Below, piece after piece: positions 12,901 through 24,958 of a stretch of 64,000 nt of DNA. A program made the translations under genes and the position numbers. Numbering within the stretch: the first letter of the stretch is position 1; the number at the start of each line of letters is the position of its first letter. This DNA comes from Madurella fahalii (Eukaryota; Ascomycota; Sordariomycetes; Sordariales), in assembly GCA_029876055.1 (NCBI GenBank), contig CM056875.1, forward strand, positions 4,799,001 through 4,863,000. The letters are read 5' to 3'. Below the pieces are notes generated by a model. It was not told the origin of the DNA. It saw only the letters and a program-made list of their open reading frames with translations, and searched no databases.

Positions 12901-14215
12901 AACTCGCCCCTACACTGTGCGCTCGAGGGTAAAAGGGGGCAATCAACCAACGGGGTCTTGGCAAAACATGGGAGAACAGTGGTATTTCCTTCTAGAAGGG
13001 GTGCCAAGACAGGTGATCCCAGCTGACCCAGATTGACATGAGCATAGTGTACGCTCCCCTTGCACGACCACTATCGGAATTTAGACGCATTAATAAATAA
13101 TGGCGTGTTGGGCCGCGATCTCATGCTGTTGGCCCGAGGTTGCATACAATGCAGCAGTGTCGGGTAGTTGGACCGGGGGATACTGCCCAGAAAGTTCCCG
13201 GATGGGGCCGCCAAAGGTCAAACAAAACCGACGAGTTGCCATCGAAATGCTTCCTTTATTCTACCCTACGCTAGGAAACATTATCGAACGCTGGCCTGCA
13301 AAGCTGCATGTATTCTCAACAGTTCTTTTACCTACCCTAATCGACCGCTCGAGCTGCGTGCGGGTAGTGAATTTCCACACTTTGTCAGACAGCACGGGAC
13401 GCTGCAGCCTGGCACAAAGGTCTGGGTTGCTATGCGTTTTCCAGCCTGTCTGCACTCGTGTATAGGCCTCTCAACTGACAACCGGAGCGGTGAGGCACAG
13501 CGGCGCAGATCGGGGACATGTTCGATCCGAGAATCAGATCTCTATGCGCGCGTGCGGAGAGCGGAGGCTGATTTTGGAACCGCCTCTTAGGTGCAGAAGA
13601 CATCGGGCTTGCAATTCGTTCGCAGGTATTTGATCTCGATATCGGTCCTTGGAAGATGCCGGAACGGGGAATGGGTCGGTGTAAGCTTTCCAGCCTGCTG
13701 CGACGGGGCTCATGTGCCGGGTTGTGGTTGGGCAGATTGCGGGTAGGGATCTTCGTTTGCAGCAAGCAGAATGTGATTGTTGGAAGATCCTGCACCTGCA
13801 TACCGAACAACTACTGGAAACATTAACATTAGGTACTGTACCTTGGGTACGGGGCTGGCCGCCTTCCAGCCCAGTTCATACCCTACAACCGTGGTATGAA
13901 ACTCTTCAGTGTCTCTACATGCCCGTCCCGGTCGATACAAGACAAGGTTAAAATTCAGGTACCTTAACATCCGTGTTAAAGCTTGAGATTAATTCGGCTC
14001 CTAAGGGTACCTTGTGCGAGAGCCCGGGGTGATAGACACCACACGTAACCCGCCTACACCTCGTTGCAACCTCGCACTCACCGCCGGCTAGGATCCTGGC
14101 TGACCACAGGCCACCCCGGCAATCCACACAATGCCCCAGTCTGGTGGTACCAGCACCCGCCCTTGGCTGGAGATTGTACCCCCATCTCCTTTCCCGCTCC
14201 AAGACAGGCTTTCAA

Positions 14216-14264
14216 CCCCCCCCCCTCCCTCGTCCTCCTCCCACCCCCTTCCCCCCCCCCCCCC
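14216..14264. repeat. C-rich tract with C11 and C14 runs
   Basis: Cytosine homopolymers at 14216-14226 and 14251-14264 are separated by C/T-rich sequence, about 1.7 kb upstream of nsdD. The exact lengths of such runs are error-prone in assemblies. Confidence 0.8.
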
Positions 14265-15751
14265 ACTCGCGCCAATCTCATCAGGAAAATCTGGGCTGCA
14301 TTTCCTGGCTATCCCATCCCAGATTGGCCCCCAGCAACCGCTGGCCTCGTACCGATGTTGGGAACGCGATCCATCCGGTACCACAGAATACTTACATAAC
14401 GGTACTGTAATACCCGTGAAGTGCTGCCACAGCAGGCACTGTGGCCATTGGCTTGCACAGCCGTGAGGAGGGATTGAAGCTGCATGTCTCGCAGTGTATC
14501 GGTTCTGCATATAGGTAACATGCATCGTTGTCCATCTGTATTACAATTTGTTCCAAGTACCTGCGATCGCCTGTCAGCGATCTAAGGCTGAGCAAGCGGC
14601 CGACTCTGGTCCGTGACCAGCCTCAACCGACCGCACTCAAGATTGCCACCAGAGAAGAGAAGCATCCCGGCCAACGCCTGCCACCAGTTTCGGTCGGGTT
14701 TTCTCTCTTGTCAAGACCGCGGCCCTGTTAATGCCGTCGATTATTACCAGTTACATTGGCAGAAGCCTGCATCGAGTCCGCGCGTCCGGTCTGGGGCTTT
14801 TACGGCTGCCTATGCACCTGCTCAAGGCAGATAAAACGAAAACCGGTGGAACATTCCCAAACCCCGCCACTGGCCGTCATCAAATCAACGGTCTACAATA
14901 CTGGTCTTTCAACCTGACGATATGCTGCAAAGGGTGGAGTGACACCAACACAGCCCTGAGAGCAGTGGCACACAAAGCTTGGCGTATTTGGCTCTCTCTG
15001 CGGGATACGGCAGGGAGAGAGGCGAGGTGCAGAGAACGTGTTGGTCGAGGTAGTGTACTGTACCGTAATTTTGGTACGTACAGTACCTGATCTCGCTCCG
15101 CGAGAGGGCCCGAGGGGGGAACGGCACGTTCCCACAACCATTTCCACGGAAGAGCTAGGCGACCCACTCTGATCTCGATCGCCCCTCACCCTGGTCCACA
15201 CAGTGCACAATGCTTAGGACGCCGGCCCCAGGCGGCTGGCTAGTCTCCCTAATCGCAGGTCAGCTCCTTGTCAAAAACAGGAAAGCACAAAACCGCAGCG
15301 CCCGCCACTCTGTCGGGCCCTCTTTGGTTGTGCACCTTGCCATCTCTTGCTGTTCGTCTCCCGAGGATTATCTTGCATTCGTTCTCTTCTGCATTTTGAG
15401 AGCTACTAGGCTACTCTCCTCGTTGCAAGTCGACGTCCGGAAACGAACTGGGTTTCCGGTTTTGAGAGTTGACCGCTTCCCACACGCCTCTCGGCGACCG
15501 TCAATCGTGAGCCGACCAAGCCGACCGAGCCGGATCCGCGACGAGCACTCATCGAGAGGAATTGTCGTCACCTTCCTGGGAAGTGTAACACTGCGCAAGT
15601 CACAGCGATTGGCTTTGCCTGCGCTTCCGCCGCTAAACCGCCAAAAAGACGCCGCACCCGTCCTGACTACCTTGCTTGCCGCGCCATATGGTTACGAGGT
15701 TAGTAGTTGGTAGTGTGTAGGGCATCGACTCGGTTTTGAACGAGGCCCGCT

Positions 15752-15836
15752 ATGGAAGCGGGTGAATCGGGAACTAGGCAAAGGTCCGTTCTATCCAGTC
15801 CCCTCAGGAATGCTCATCAGTACTAGAGAGTCCTAA
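15752..15836 (+). other. Two overlapping short upstream ORFs ahead of nsdD
   Basis: An ATG at 15752 opens a 24-codon frame ending at TAG 15824-15826. A second ATG at 15810 opens an 8-codon frame ending at TAA 15834-15836. Both stop about 105-115 nt before the nsdD ATG. If the nsdD transcript starts upstream of 15752 these would be translated first and could reduce or gate nsdD translation. The transcription start is not known from sequence, so function is inference. Confidence 0.35.
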
Positions 15837-15940
15837 CCAGCCGACGGGCCGACAGTGGGATTCCAACTGCCAACACACTTGAACACTTCGACAGACGGCC
15901 CAGGGAGCGCATCGAGACGTCATACAGGGAAGGACCGACG

Positions 15941-17346
15941 ATGGCTGCAGCACTTATTAGCCCGAGCGCTCCTTACCAGCATCACGCGCCGTACAACTCG
16001 GGGTATCCTCACTCTGCGCCCGCCACCAGCATCCCCGGCATGATCTCACCAATCGAGCCCCGGCGACCTTCGGACGAGCCCGAGCCGGCTCGTTCTCATC
16101 GACAATCCTTGCCGTCGATTTCGGAGGTGATTTCAGGCGCGAAACCAGTGTCGTATCCCCCGCCGCCTCCGACGCAGCTGTCTCCAGCCCACGGTCTTCC
16201 ATCACCATTTTCATCATCAGTACCGCCTAGGCCGTTTGGAGATGCGGGGGCGGATAAGAATCCGTCGCCGAGGACATTGCACCCCAGCTCTTCTGCCTAT
16301 CCGCGGCCCGAAACGCTCCCAGCATTCACGGATCCGGCACGGCCTACCTTGGCGAGCAGGCCTGTGCCTCCGCCGCTAAACACATTCCCGGGACAGCACC
16401 CATCACCTCCCGTCAAGCTCGAGCATCTTGAGGCAGAACAACGGCATGCCGAAGCCCAATCTCTCAGCGCCGGCCACCGCCCGCAGCCAGCACAGCCGCT
16501 TCCCGGTTTATATTCGGAAACCGGAAGACTCCCTCCAGGACAATTGCCCTTGTCCGCCTATCCTGTCTCCCCTAGGCACATGGGACCCGCGCTTCCTTCA
16601 CCATACGAGCCGCAACGGCCAGCGGGTGCGTATGGTGAGGAGGGCAGTCACTCGCACGGTCATCGTCTGTCGGACTACAAGGCGGCTTTCGACAAACACT
16701 TTGAAACATGGGGTTACCAAGAAGCTCTGCAACAAGTAGGCTTTTCAAGATTCAATCCGGTTCAAAAGACGGCGACTAACCAAGTCGATGCAGATTGCGA
16801 GCTCATGCCGCACCGGCTACAACTTCGCTGAGGCGTACGTGGCGGCAGCACGCGAGCAGCAAGGCTCACAGCCGATCGCGTCTCGGATGCCCACTGAGAA
16901 CGAAGTCAGCTTACTACTCAACAATCTTGTCCTCGCACTTAAGAAGCTCGAGGACGTCCGGGACATGATCCAGCAAAATCGGTTACACAACGAGCGGGCA
17001 CGGGAAAGCGGCAACCGCAAACCCGATGACGAGGACGTGACCATGTACGGCGATGGGATGAAGCCAGCATTTGGCATGGGTGAGGCGAAGAAGCGACGTG
17101 GTGTAAGTGACGGCGTAATGTCTATCTAGCTCCGAGACGCAAGAAGACTAACCTGTCGAACAGCGCGCGGCCCCGCCGGGTAGGTGCCACAGCTGCAACC
17201 GGATTGACACGCCGGAGTGGAGACGTGGACCGGACGGCGCAAGGACGCTGTGCAACGCCTGCGGGCTTCACTACGCCAAATTAGAGCGCAAACGGCAGCT
17301 CGATCAGAGGTCAATCCGGCCGAAGCCTGCCGACGAGCGGAAATAA
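15941..17346 (+). CDS. nsdD: NsdD/SUB-1/PRO44-type GATA zinc-finger transcription factor
   Basis: Three exons (15941-16735, 16794-17102, 17164-17346) give 428 residues. The N-terminal 240 residues are Pro/Ser-rich and disordered, with the family's SLPSISEVI motif. A conserved central block follows (YKAAFDKHFETWGYQEAL, then SCRTGYNFAEAY), then ERARESG and MYGDGMKP, and a C-terminal GATA finger with cysteines at about 376, 379, 398 and 401. The spacing is C-X2-C-X18-C-X2-C, the type IVb finger of NsdD, within a TPEWRRGPDG context and a basic tail. Relatives are required for sexual development in Aspergillus (NsdD), Neurospora (SUB-1) and Sordaria (PRO44), and Neurospora sub-1 is a light-responsive gene. 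The introns (58 and 61 nt) have CTAAC-type branch sites. Placement alone in a 17.6-kb gene-poor domain suggests complex regulation. Confidence 0.95.
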
Positions 17347-17601
17347 CCTGACCCGGGCTCGCCGCCGTGGCCACCGGCTTCACCCATTTCCATGTATCGG
17401 ACGGCCCAAATCGTCCTGGGACGACCAGCTCGTTATCATTGCCACTCGCTGCCAGGGTGCTTTTTATTTCTTCTTTTTAAACACTGGCGAGACGGCTCCC
17501 ATCATTACCGCATTTCTCATTCCAAGCGACAGAAGTTATTGTCCTTCCGTTCGGATCGTCGAAGTAGTAACACTTTTCTATAACTTCTTCCTTATCTTTT
17601 C

Positions 17602-17833
17602 TTTTTTTTTTTTTTTTTGTTCAAAAATACCCGGATGGTCTTCGCGGACCCAAGTCCTTGCATCGATCCCTGTTGTCCAATACCCGACGAGGCAAGATTC
17701 TTTTCTAGTTTATTATTTTTTTCTTTGCTTCTTGTATATACCCATACCGATACCCCACACCATACACCCCGGACCTTGTCTTTCCCGTCTTCTTTTTTTT
17801 TTTTTTATTAACTCTTTTTTTTTTTTTTTTTTT
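17602..17833. repeat. Cluster of poly-T tracts (T17, T14, T19)
   Basis: T runs at 17602-17618, 17793-17806 and 17815-17833, within 500 bp after the nsdD stop codon, probably in its 3' UTR. Confidence 0.85.
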
Positions 17834-18011
17834 GAATACTGGGACTGGTTTGGTTTCGGTTGGCCTTTTCTACGTGGTTCCAAAGCTTGCCGGGGCATCT
17901 ATATTAGCAATCATCATGGTCGTGGCGTACATTTCCGGTTTCTCTTTTTTTTTTCAATTCTATTCTACTCGCTCATTCTTGTGCGGAATATGCCGTGTTC
18001 TGTGTCCTTGT

Positions 18012-18067
18012 TTGTGTGTGTGTGTGTGTGTGTGTGCGTGCGTGTGTGAGAGAGAGAGTGTGTGTGC
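18012..18067. repeat. TG dinucleotide microsatellite with an AG segment
   Basis: A (TG)n tract with CG interruptions, then a short (AG)n, then TG again, 0.7 kb downstream of nsdD. Confidence 0.9.
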
Positions 18068-21000
18068 CGTTGTTCTCTTTGCCTTTTTTCCTTTACCTGA
18101 ATGATGTGAGAGGTTTAGAGGAAGGCAGCTTCCAAGCCCTGTGAGTGGTGGAGTCGGAACACGTTTTACCTAGAAGGGGGGCTTTGTTTACATGGGTTGT
18201 TGATGGTGCAGGGAACCTGGTATGTACCGGGGTCGGAAACTTATGGGGGTCTTGTATCAAGTGGCAGAGGTGATCTTTGAACACGAATGGGAAGGGTGAT
18301 AAAGGTGTCCGTTTTCCTATTTTACGTTTTGTACTGGTGGGGGGGACGGGGGCGTCTCACCATGACCCGAGTATGATGAGAGGAGAGGTTGGGTACCTGG
18401 CTGAACGTTTTTATGACTAGTGCTTTGCCCATTTTGGTCCGGCTTGTTCTCTGTCAACGGAGGCCGTTTTCACTTCGTGCGCTTGCAACTGCAACATTTG
18501 TGCCGGGGAAGGGGGGGTTGGGGGCTTATTTTTGGGAATTCCGGGAGGCGTGCAAGATAGGCTGGCAGCAATAGTATGTGTGGCGTCGGTAAGGGTGAAT
18601 TTCGATGCACCTTCTTTTTGGAAACATCCAGACAAGAATACACGGTGAGAGCTTGCTATTTATGACATCGTTCCCTGCCGTCACATTTCCTCGTACGCGG
18701 GATGCCCACAGCTGGGCCGGTCGATGCCTTGTGTGTCAAGGTGCACATTTATTGCAAATCAGCAAGGGGTTGAAATGGTAGACGGAGTCCGCCCGCAGCG
18801 GCGGCCGAGCTAAGCTCGCCGACCGGCCGGTTGGTTATCAGTGCTCATATCTGCGGCCCGCCGTCCGGGATCGGGATGTTGAGAATCTCCTCTGTGTATG
18901 TCTCCACAGGGCCCCCTTTCGTATCTCGTCCAACGAAATTTCGGGCCTTCTTATTCTAGTGGGAAGGAAGATGCGGATCTGCCAGGCTAGATGCAGGGGA
19001 AGATGCATATATGGTTGCCAGCTGTGATGGGATTGAAGACATCATAACACATCTATGCCGGCACAATGTCCGTTTCCCTACCGTGTATTGTACCGATATT
19101 GTCCGTGTACTTATGCATGGCAAGCAGCGGGAGGAGAAGGCGAGTTGCGCTCGTCTCTCCAAGTATCCGCCCTTACATGGCGAGGGTCATGTCCACAGCA
19201 GCCCTCGGGGATTTCAGCGATGCCGTGAGTGGCGGTTCGCATCCACAAGTTAGCGGAGGGAGGGAGGGAAACAACGCGTTGCGGCATGGGTAAGTCTAGG
19301 AAGAAGACGAAACAGGCAGAGAGAACCGTAATGGCGTCGAGTCACAGGGACCCTTGAACGGTCTGGTTTTACAGTGCCGCGTTTCGTGGCAATCACCTTC
19401 TATCGATCGTTTCCTCGGGCCGGCAAGTAAAACCCTGCTCCAAGTTTTGCGTTCCGAGACTTTCGTTCAGCAACCAAACTACTGAGAATGTGTGCGTTGT
19501 TGCTGCAGCTGCAGCTGCAGCTACCCTTTCCCATTGTCCATCCTCAGACCAAGTCGTCACACGCTCGGCGCGGCTGGAGCTCGTGGCCATGACACGGTGG
19601 AACATCGGTTACCAACCTCTCTGAAGCTCCTGGTTGGAAGAGAGTATTACGGTTTTTGTGTCCTGCGCACATCATGTAATCTCACTCTTCACTGCCTCAC
19701 GCTCAGGGCAACAGGAGTGTGGAGATGGTCGGCACAGGCATGATATTCATGATGTAGGCAAACACCGGAAGAAACCGGGACTGAGTTCTGGCATGTATTG
19801 CTTCGAAATGAACTTCAGCAAATTGAGCGGGCAATGGAATGCTGAGCCCAAACCGTCAAGCGACAGGAGGTACGGTGTAGCTGTCGACAGCGGGCACCGT
19901 CTCCGCGGCGGACGACAGAGCCCGTGGACAGTGCGGCTTCCTCCGAAACACACATTCTTAGCGCCGTGCACTTATGGAGAAACTTGGAGACGAGAGAAGA
20001 AAATCGAGGGGAGTACAGTAGCAGCTAGCTCGGGCGCGCTCTTTCAGTCCCCCACCCCCCCCCCCCCCGAGGAAGCGAACAGGCGGACCGTTGCGGCTTC
20101 CCGCGCCGAAGTAGAGCACCGGTGTGACGGAGGATGCCTCCAAAAGGCAAATCGGCGTAGAATAGGCAACTGGAATGAGGCGATGTGGAAGAGGAAAATA
20201 TGATACGTAGCCGCTGGTGAGGGGTTGTTGACGAGAAGCAAAAGCAAAGAAAGGGTCGCGACCGACACCCGGACCGAGTTCTGGACTGGGTCTAAGCAAG
20301 CCGAGGGGCCAACTGCCGCGCCCTAGGCAGCAAGACGCCGAAAAGGACGATCCAATGAACAAGGATGACCTGGCAACAACAAGATGGAAGGCGTTGGCAG
20401 CAAGGGGACAATCTGGGGCCGCCTCTCGGGGGCCAGCCGCCGGCTAGCCGGAGGGGTAAAAATCGTCAGGGGACCCCGAGGAAGAAACGGCGACAATCTT
20501 GTGGCACGCAGGAGGCGTTGCTGGACCGGTTACATACAGAATAAACCTGTTCCGGCGGGCACTGCATGTGACTGAGTAGGTAGGGGAGGAGTCATCCGGC
20601 TGACCGCCCTGCACGGAAACCTCATGCCACTGCAGCACGCTGCGAGGCTGTCACGGCGCTTGTGTTGGTGTGGCCGGCGCGGCCCGGGAAAACAACAAAC
20701 ATGCAGAGCGAGAAGAGGCGCGAAGAGGAAGCTGATGCCCCGTCGGGCATGGGCATTGGTCCTGGCTTGCCCCCGTCAGCAGCAAACATCGCGTGGGCCC
20801 CGCGATCGGAAAGGAGAAGCAATCGAGATCTTGTACCCCGGGGGGGTGCTTGGCTCGTTGGGTGGGGGGGGGAAATACCGAGACGGAAATGTGACGAGAC
20901 AATCACACTGTGACCAAGGCTTGCCAGTGGCACACGTACATACACAAGTTTGTACCCGAAGCTAGTGTAAAATCTATGCAATTAGACAGTATTGGATCTG

Positions 21001-22498
21001 TTGGATCTGTTGGATCGCGGGACATGCAACCATGGATAGGGCCATGCAGCCGGGAACAGTGCGGGGGTGGTTCCAATGGACTGGGCGACACACCCAGTTA
21101 AGCGCCTTCGCTGACGAACTAATAAACCAACATACAAAAGTCGATTATCCGCGGACGCCTCAAAGCCACCGTTTGTTGCTTCTCCTCGGGCACCGAAATA
21201 CTTCTTCCCCTTTACTCCCTAGCCCAATTGTCGCGCTCCCGTATCCGTCACTGCACACACCATGCTGGGACTTGAACGGGGCGCGGATGGCCGCAGACAC
21301 CCAATTGCCGGGCCCCTTTGTCTCGCCAAGAGAGGCGAGATTAGCGAGGGCGATTTCCATCTGAAGCCAAGTCCCTGACGTCACTTGGGATTCCGCGATG
21401 GGATGGGCGGGGAGCGGCAAGCGCGCCCAAGCCAGCCGACCGGGACTGATTGGCCGCGGAATCGGCTGGATTTTGCTGGGATTTACTTGAACACCCTTCC
21501 CTCCGGGATCGAAAGACGTGTCTTTGGTTCCGATCCAGCGGGACATCTCAGTTGCGCGTCAGGTGAGCGAGCCAAAACGGCGACCAAAAACCGGGGAATG
21601 CATGGCTGCGAGGATCGTCAAGAGAACCCCTCAGGCACCAACCTCTTTTTTCTCCAAAGCTCGGCTGAGACCCTACCCGTCTTGACTTGAGACTTTGACC
21701 CCGCCGAGCTAACAATAGCTCCATTCCCATAACGGGACAGCGGTGATTGCCTACCACGGCGTACATACAGCGTAGTACGCCACCCAATGCGCCACATGAA
21801 CCAAGTAGCCGTACTTCTGAGTAAAAGTGTCGGATGTAGTGGGCTGTAATGAGTGATTTGGAGTGCTCTCCCGATGTGATCAACCTGCACTACAGTGGAT
21901 CTCGGCAATGTACTGCTGCTGCTCGAGGCCAGAAGAAGAAGAACCGTTTCCGTCCAGTGAGGAGTCCGATCCCTGCAAGACCAATGTATGTCTCAGACCC
22001 CGTCATGCACCTAGGGTCTTTGTTGTCTTGCCCGGTCGGGTCATCTTCATCCCGTGTGTTCAGTTCCGGGGACTTTTGGGCGGAGGGATGAAGGAGAGTG
22101 CCACAGAGTCCGTGGCCGTCTCAGTGTGCCGGCACCAGAGAATCTTCGCACAATGCCTTGCCGTGCCAGGTAGCACATAGTGATGCTATGTGCCTCCTAG
22201 TAGTTTCAAACCAAGTATCATGGGAACTCAGCAGGGTCTACGGATATCTGTCATAGGCAGTGAAGCATGGGCGTATGGCCATAACGTATCGGCTGCTATA
22301 ACACTATATGTGTACCGTGACAACACCGGAGAAACTCAAATACAGCGACAAAAGCAATAAACCAGCTAAGAACCAGATTGTCACCCGCCTAACGTCTTTT
22401 CGAGATATGCAATGTAAAGGCTCAGAATGGCACTTTTGCCCCAAATCGCTCTATGAATGGTGCAGCTCCTGCCCCTAGTAGGATCCACATAACCCCCC

Positions 22499-24958
22499 TT
22501 ACCTCAACCCCCCCAACAACTTGTCAAAATCAGGCACCTCATCGCCATTCAATCCCCGAAACCCCTGACCTTTGGACTCGCACTCCCCAATCCTAACAAC
22601 CGCTGCGACTAGATCCTTAGTGATCTGCTCGCTGACCACGCTATCCTTCTTGTACTCGCGATGCCGACCCACAAAGTGGCGTATCCATTTCGCTGTCGTC
22701 CACAGCTCCCCGCTGGCCCGCTTGCGAATCAGATCGAGGTAGGTAGCCAGGTGGCAGCGCGTGGTCACGTCGACGTTGACCGAGTCGAGGTAGCTCTCGA
22801 CAAGGGGTATCAGGCCAGGGAACTCGTCTTCTTCCCCGGCCTCTTCCTCGGACTGCTGCTGCTGTTGCTGCGACGCGGATGAAGAAGCCCTGGCGTACGC
22901 CGTTCCGTTGATGATCTCGTTGACGCTCATGAGGCGATACTCGTCCTCGACCGGACCCGTGGGTGTAGGCGGCCTGCTGGCACCGCTGGTAGGGGTGGAA
23001 GACCCGGACCCAGAACCGCGCGAGGCCCGGACGGCAGGGAACAGGTTGCGGCGGAAGTAAAACTTGCGCGTGAGCACGGCATCGCGCGCGTGAGCCGTCT
23101 CCATGTTCTCGTCGACTTTGCTGATTGGTATGTAGAAGTTCAGGTCGAAGCTGAGGATGACGCGTGTGATCAAGACCATGAAGACAGAAAGCGCGGCGTT
23201 CTCAAAGTCGGTGATCTGTATCTCCATGGGCCGGAATTCAACGCGCCACCCGATACTGTTGTCGGCCGGTGGCGGCTTGAAACGCATATGTTGCCAGTTG
23301 GTGCTCTGAATGTTCTCAAAGTGGTCCGTCTTGTTCAGGTCGAGCTCTTTTAGGTCCTCGGAGAAGATGACAATGGGGTCGCGGATGAAGAGATGCGCAA
23401 AGTGCGTCGCCAGCCGGTCGTCCATGCCCCCATCCAGGAGCTGCTGCTTGATGCTCTCGTCGATAACGAGATCCGGGTCGAGGTACTCGGGCCGCAGCCG
23501 GGGGTCCTCGGAAATGTACGTCGAATTTGAAGCGTACCGCGACTTGGGTATCCGCCAACGGTCATTCTGGAGAGGCTGCCTCATTATTAGCCCACTCGGA
23601 TTCTTGAACGCCACTGAAGCAGGCCGCCGACTCACCTTCTCACCCAGTTCCTCAGGCGTCCGGTCGTCCACCGCCCTGCTGATCTGATTCCACCTGACAT
23701 CTGTATCGGCAAGGAAACCCTTATAAATCGGGGTCGCCGCTGTCAGTGCCAGCATGATCGGCCCGAGCGGGCTCAGCTGGTCATACATCTGCCTCCCTTC
23801 AGTCAAGTTTTTGGCCTGGAACGTAATCTGCAAGCAGCAGCTACCCATCCCAAAGGCCATGGCGTCCATGTGGATAAAGTTATCCGGCGCAGCGCCGTTA
23901 CGGACATCATCGTCTTCGGGCCATTGGTGCAGATCGTAGTTGACGGTAGGGTCCTTCCAAGGCCACTGCGTCTCCTCATCTCTGTATACGGGCACGTTCA
24001 CCTGTACCTTGCGCCCTCGGCGGGATCGGATGTTGGCTGCGAGGGTGGGGAAGCGGATATGAGGGTTGGCGATTTCATCAGGGACAAATTGGGATCTCAG
24101 CTTGGGGCCCGAGGCTGGGTAAGAGGGATCGGTAAACACCCCGGGGCTGCCAAGCCTTGGGAAAGTCGTCAGGGTGATCGGGTATTCGTTGGACAGCATG
24201 TGGTCCTTGGCGATGCACCTCCTACAAACGCACGCCTTGTCAGTCCGTAGCGGGATCCGGAAGAGGCGGGTCGACGTACCTCAGCTTCATGTCAGGCTCG
24301 ACGTTCAACAGTTCTTTAAAGTCGATGCCCCAAGGCTTGCCAGGGGTAGCCTCGAGCATGAACCTCCCGAACTCGGGATGGAATACCGGGAGGGGCTGGT
24401 TGGTCCTGCAAGGAGCGTGAGCCCGGGGGCGATTCCGGGGTGCAACTACAGTGCGCTCTTACCGGGACTTGGAGCAACCCCTGGAGAGGGTCTTGTCATT
24501 CTCCAAGGCTCTGAGGATGTCTGCCTGTCTGAGGGACAACAGCACCTTCGGGTCATCCTTGGAGTACGTCACGACCAAGTACTCAACCTACGAGAATGTA
24601 AGAAGGTCGTACGCATCATCTTGCCAGGGGATAGGTGGCTACCTCGTCGCCCCAGAGCATGGCATCGCGCTCCTTGCTCTTGGCCTTGTTCCATATCTCG
24701 AGCAGTTGCTGAATGACAAATAAGCATCCTTGTTTAACAGAACCCGAATGTCCCAGGGCCACGGCATTCCTACCTTGATGCCCCAAGATCGGACAAGATG
24801 TGCTTGCTTCTTGGCCTCTGGCCAATCCAAGGCCGTTCCGAGAGCCCTTTTGGCAGGGTATCAGTATGGCGTCATGGCCAGGACGGCTTCGTACCACCCG
24901 TTACACAGGCTGTGCGTGGGATTTGGAAAGGGGAGGAGGATACGCACAAGAGACCCAT
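22499..24958 (-). CDS. gcs1: Glutamate-cysteine ligase (gamma-glutamylcysteine synthetase)
   Basis: It catalyses ATP-dependent ligation of L-glutamate and L-cysteine, the first and rate-limiting step of glutathione synthesis, in the cytosol. Seven exons in gene order: 24958-24948, 24846-24774, 24708-24643, 24587-24463, 24405-24280, 24221-23636, 23575-22499. They join to 687 codons plus TAA, within the family range. The start is fixed by an 11-nt first exon (ATG GGT CTC TT) which restores the conserved MGLLALG N-terminus; without it the second exon has no in-frame ATG. Family landmarks include LRSWGI-like VRSWGIKQLLEIW, AMLWGDEVEYLVV, HPEFGRFMLEATPGKPWG, LTTFPRLG, HMDAMAFGMGSCCLQITFQ and DVRWNQISRAVDDRTPEE. 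Intron 6 (23576-23635, 60 nt) is a multiple of three and stop-free; I treat it as an intron because its 20 residues interrupt a conserved block. Confidence 0.95.

Larger units (their letters stand above)
4881..15940. other. 11-kb gene-free interval upstream of nsdD (probable extended regulatory region)
   Basis: It begins with the pyrimidine-rich SPT16 3' UTR (about 4910-4965) and runs to the nsdD start. I found no convincing coding region: frames are short, mostly overlap frames on the other strand, and show no domain, signal peptide or membrane pattern. Base composition is not AT-rich, so this is not ordinary RIP-degraded repeat DNA. It contains a TG/CG repeat block near 9870-9944, C-rich runs near 14216-14264, five exact copies of the GTACTGTAC/GTACAGTAC word (5553, 8387, 13833, 15055, 15078) and upstream ORFs near 15752-15836. 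A promoter or long 5' leader of nsdD, or a non-coding RNA locus, are the likeliest contents. Confidence 0.6.
17347..22498. other. Intergenic: nsdD 3' region and convergent flank of gcs1
   Basis: About 5.2 kb between the nsdD stop and the gcs1 stop on the opposite strand. The first 800 bp are T- and TG-rich and may be a long nsdD 3' UTR. The remainder holds only short, overlapping, featureless frames. A C14 run lies at 20055-20068, a threefold GCTGCA stretch near 19502-19520, and a threefold TTGGATCTG-like repeat near 20995-21018. I see no RNA gene. Confidence 0.55.

Noticed and set aside
15210..15713. 167-codon frame ending 228 bp before nsdD
   Set aside because: It lies where a promoter or leader is expected and shows no protein-like pattern. 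It might be transcribed, but coding is not supported.
21260..21285. tRNA T-arm-like sequence (GGGACTTGAACGGGG)
   Set aside because: The flanking bases do not pair as a T stem, and no D-arm, anticodon arm or acceptor stem could be built around it.
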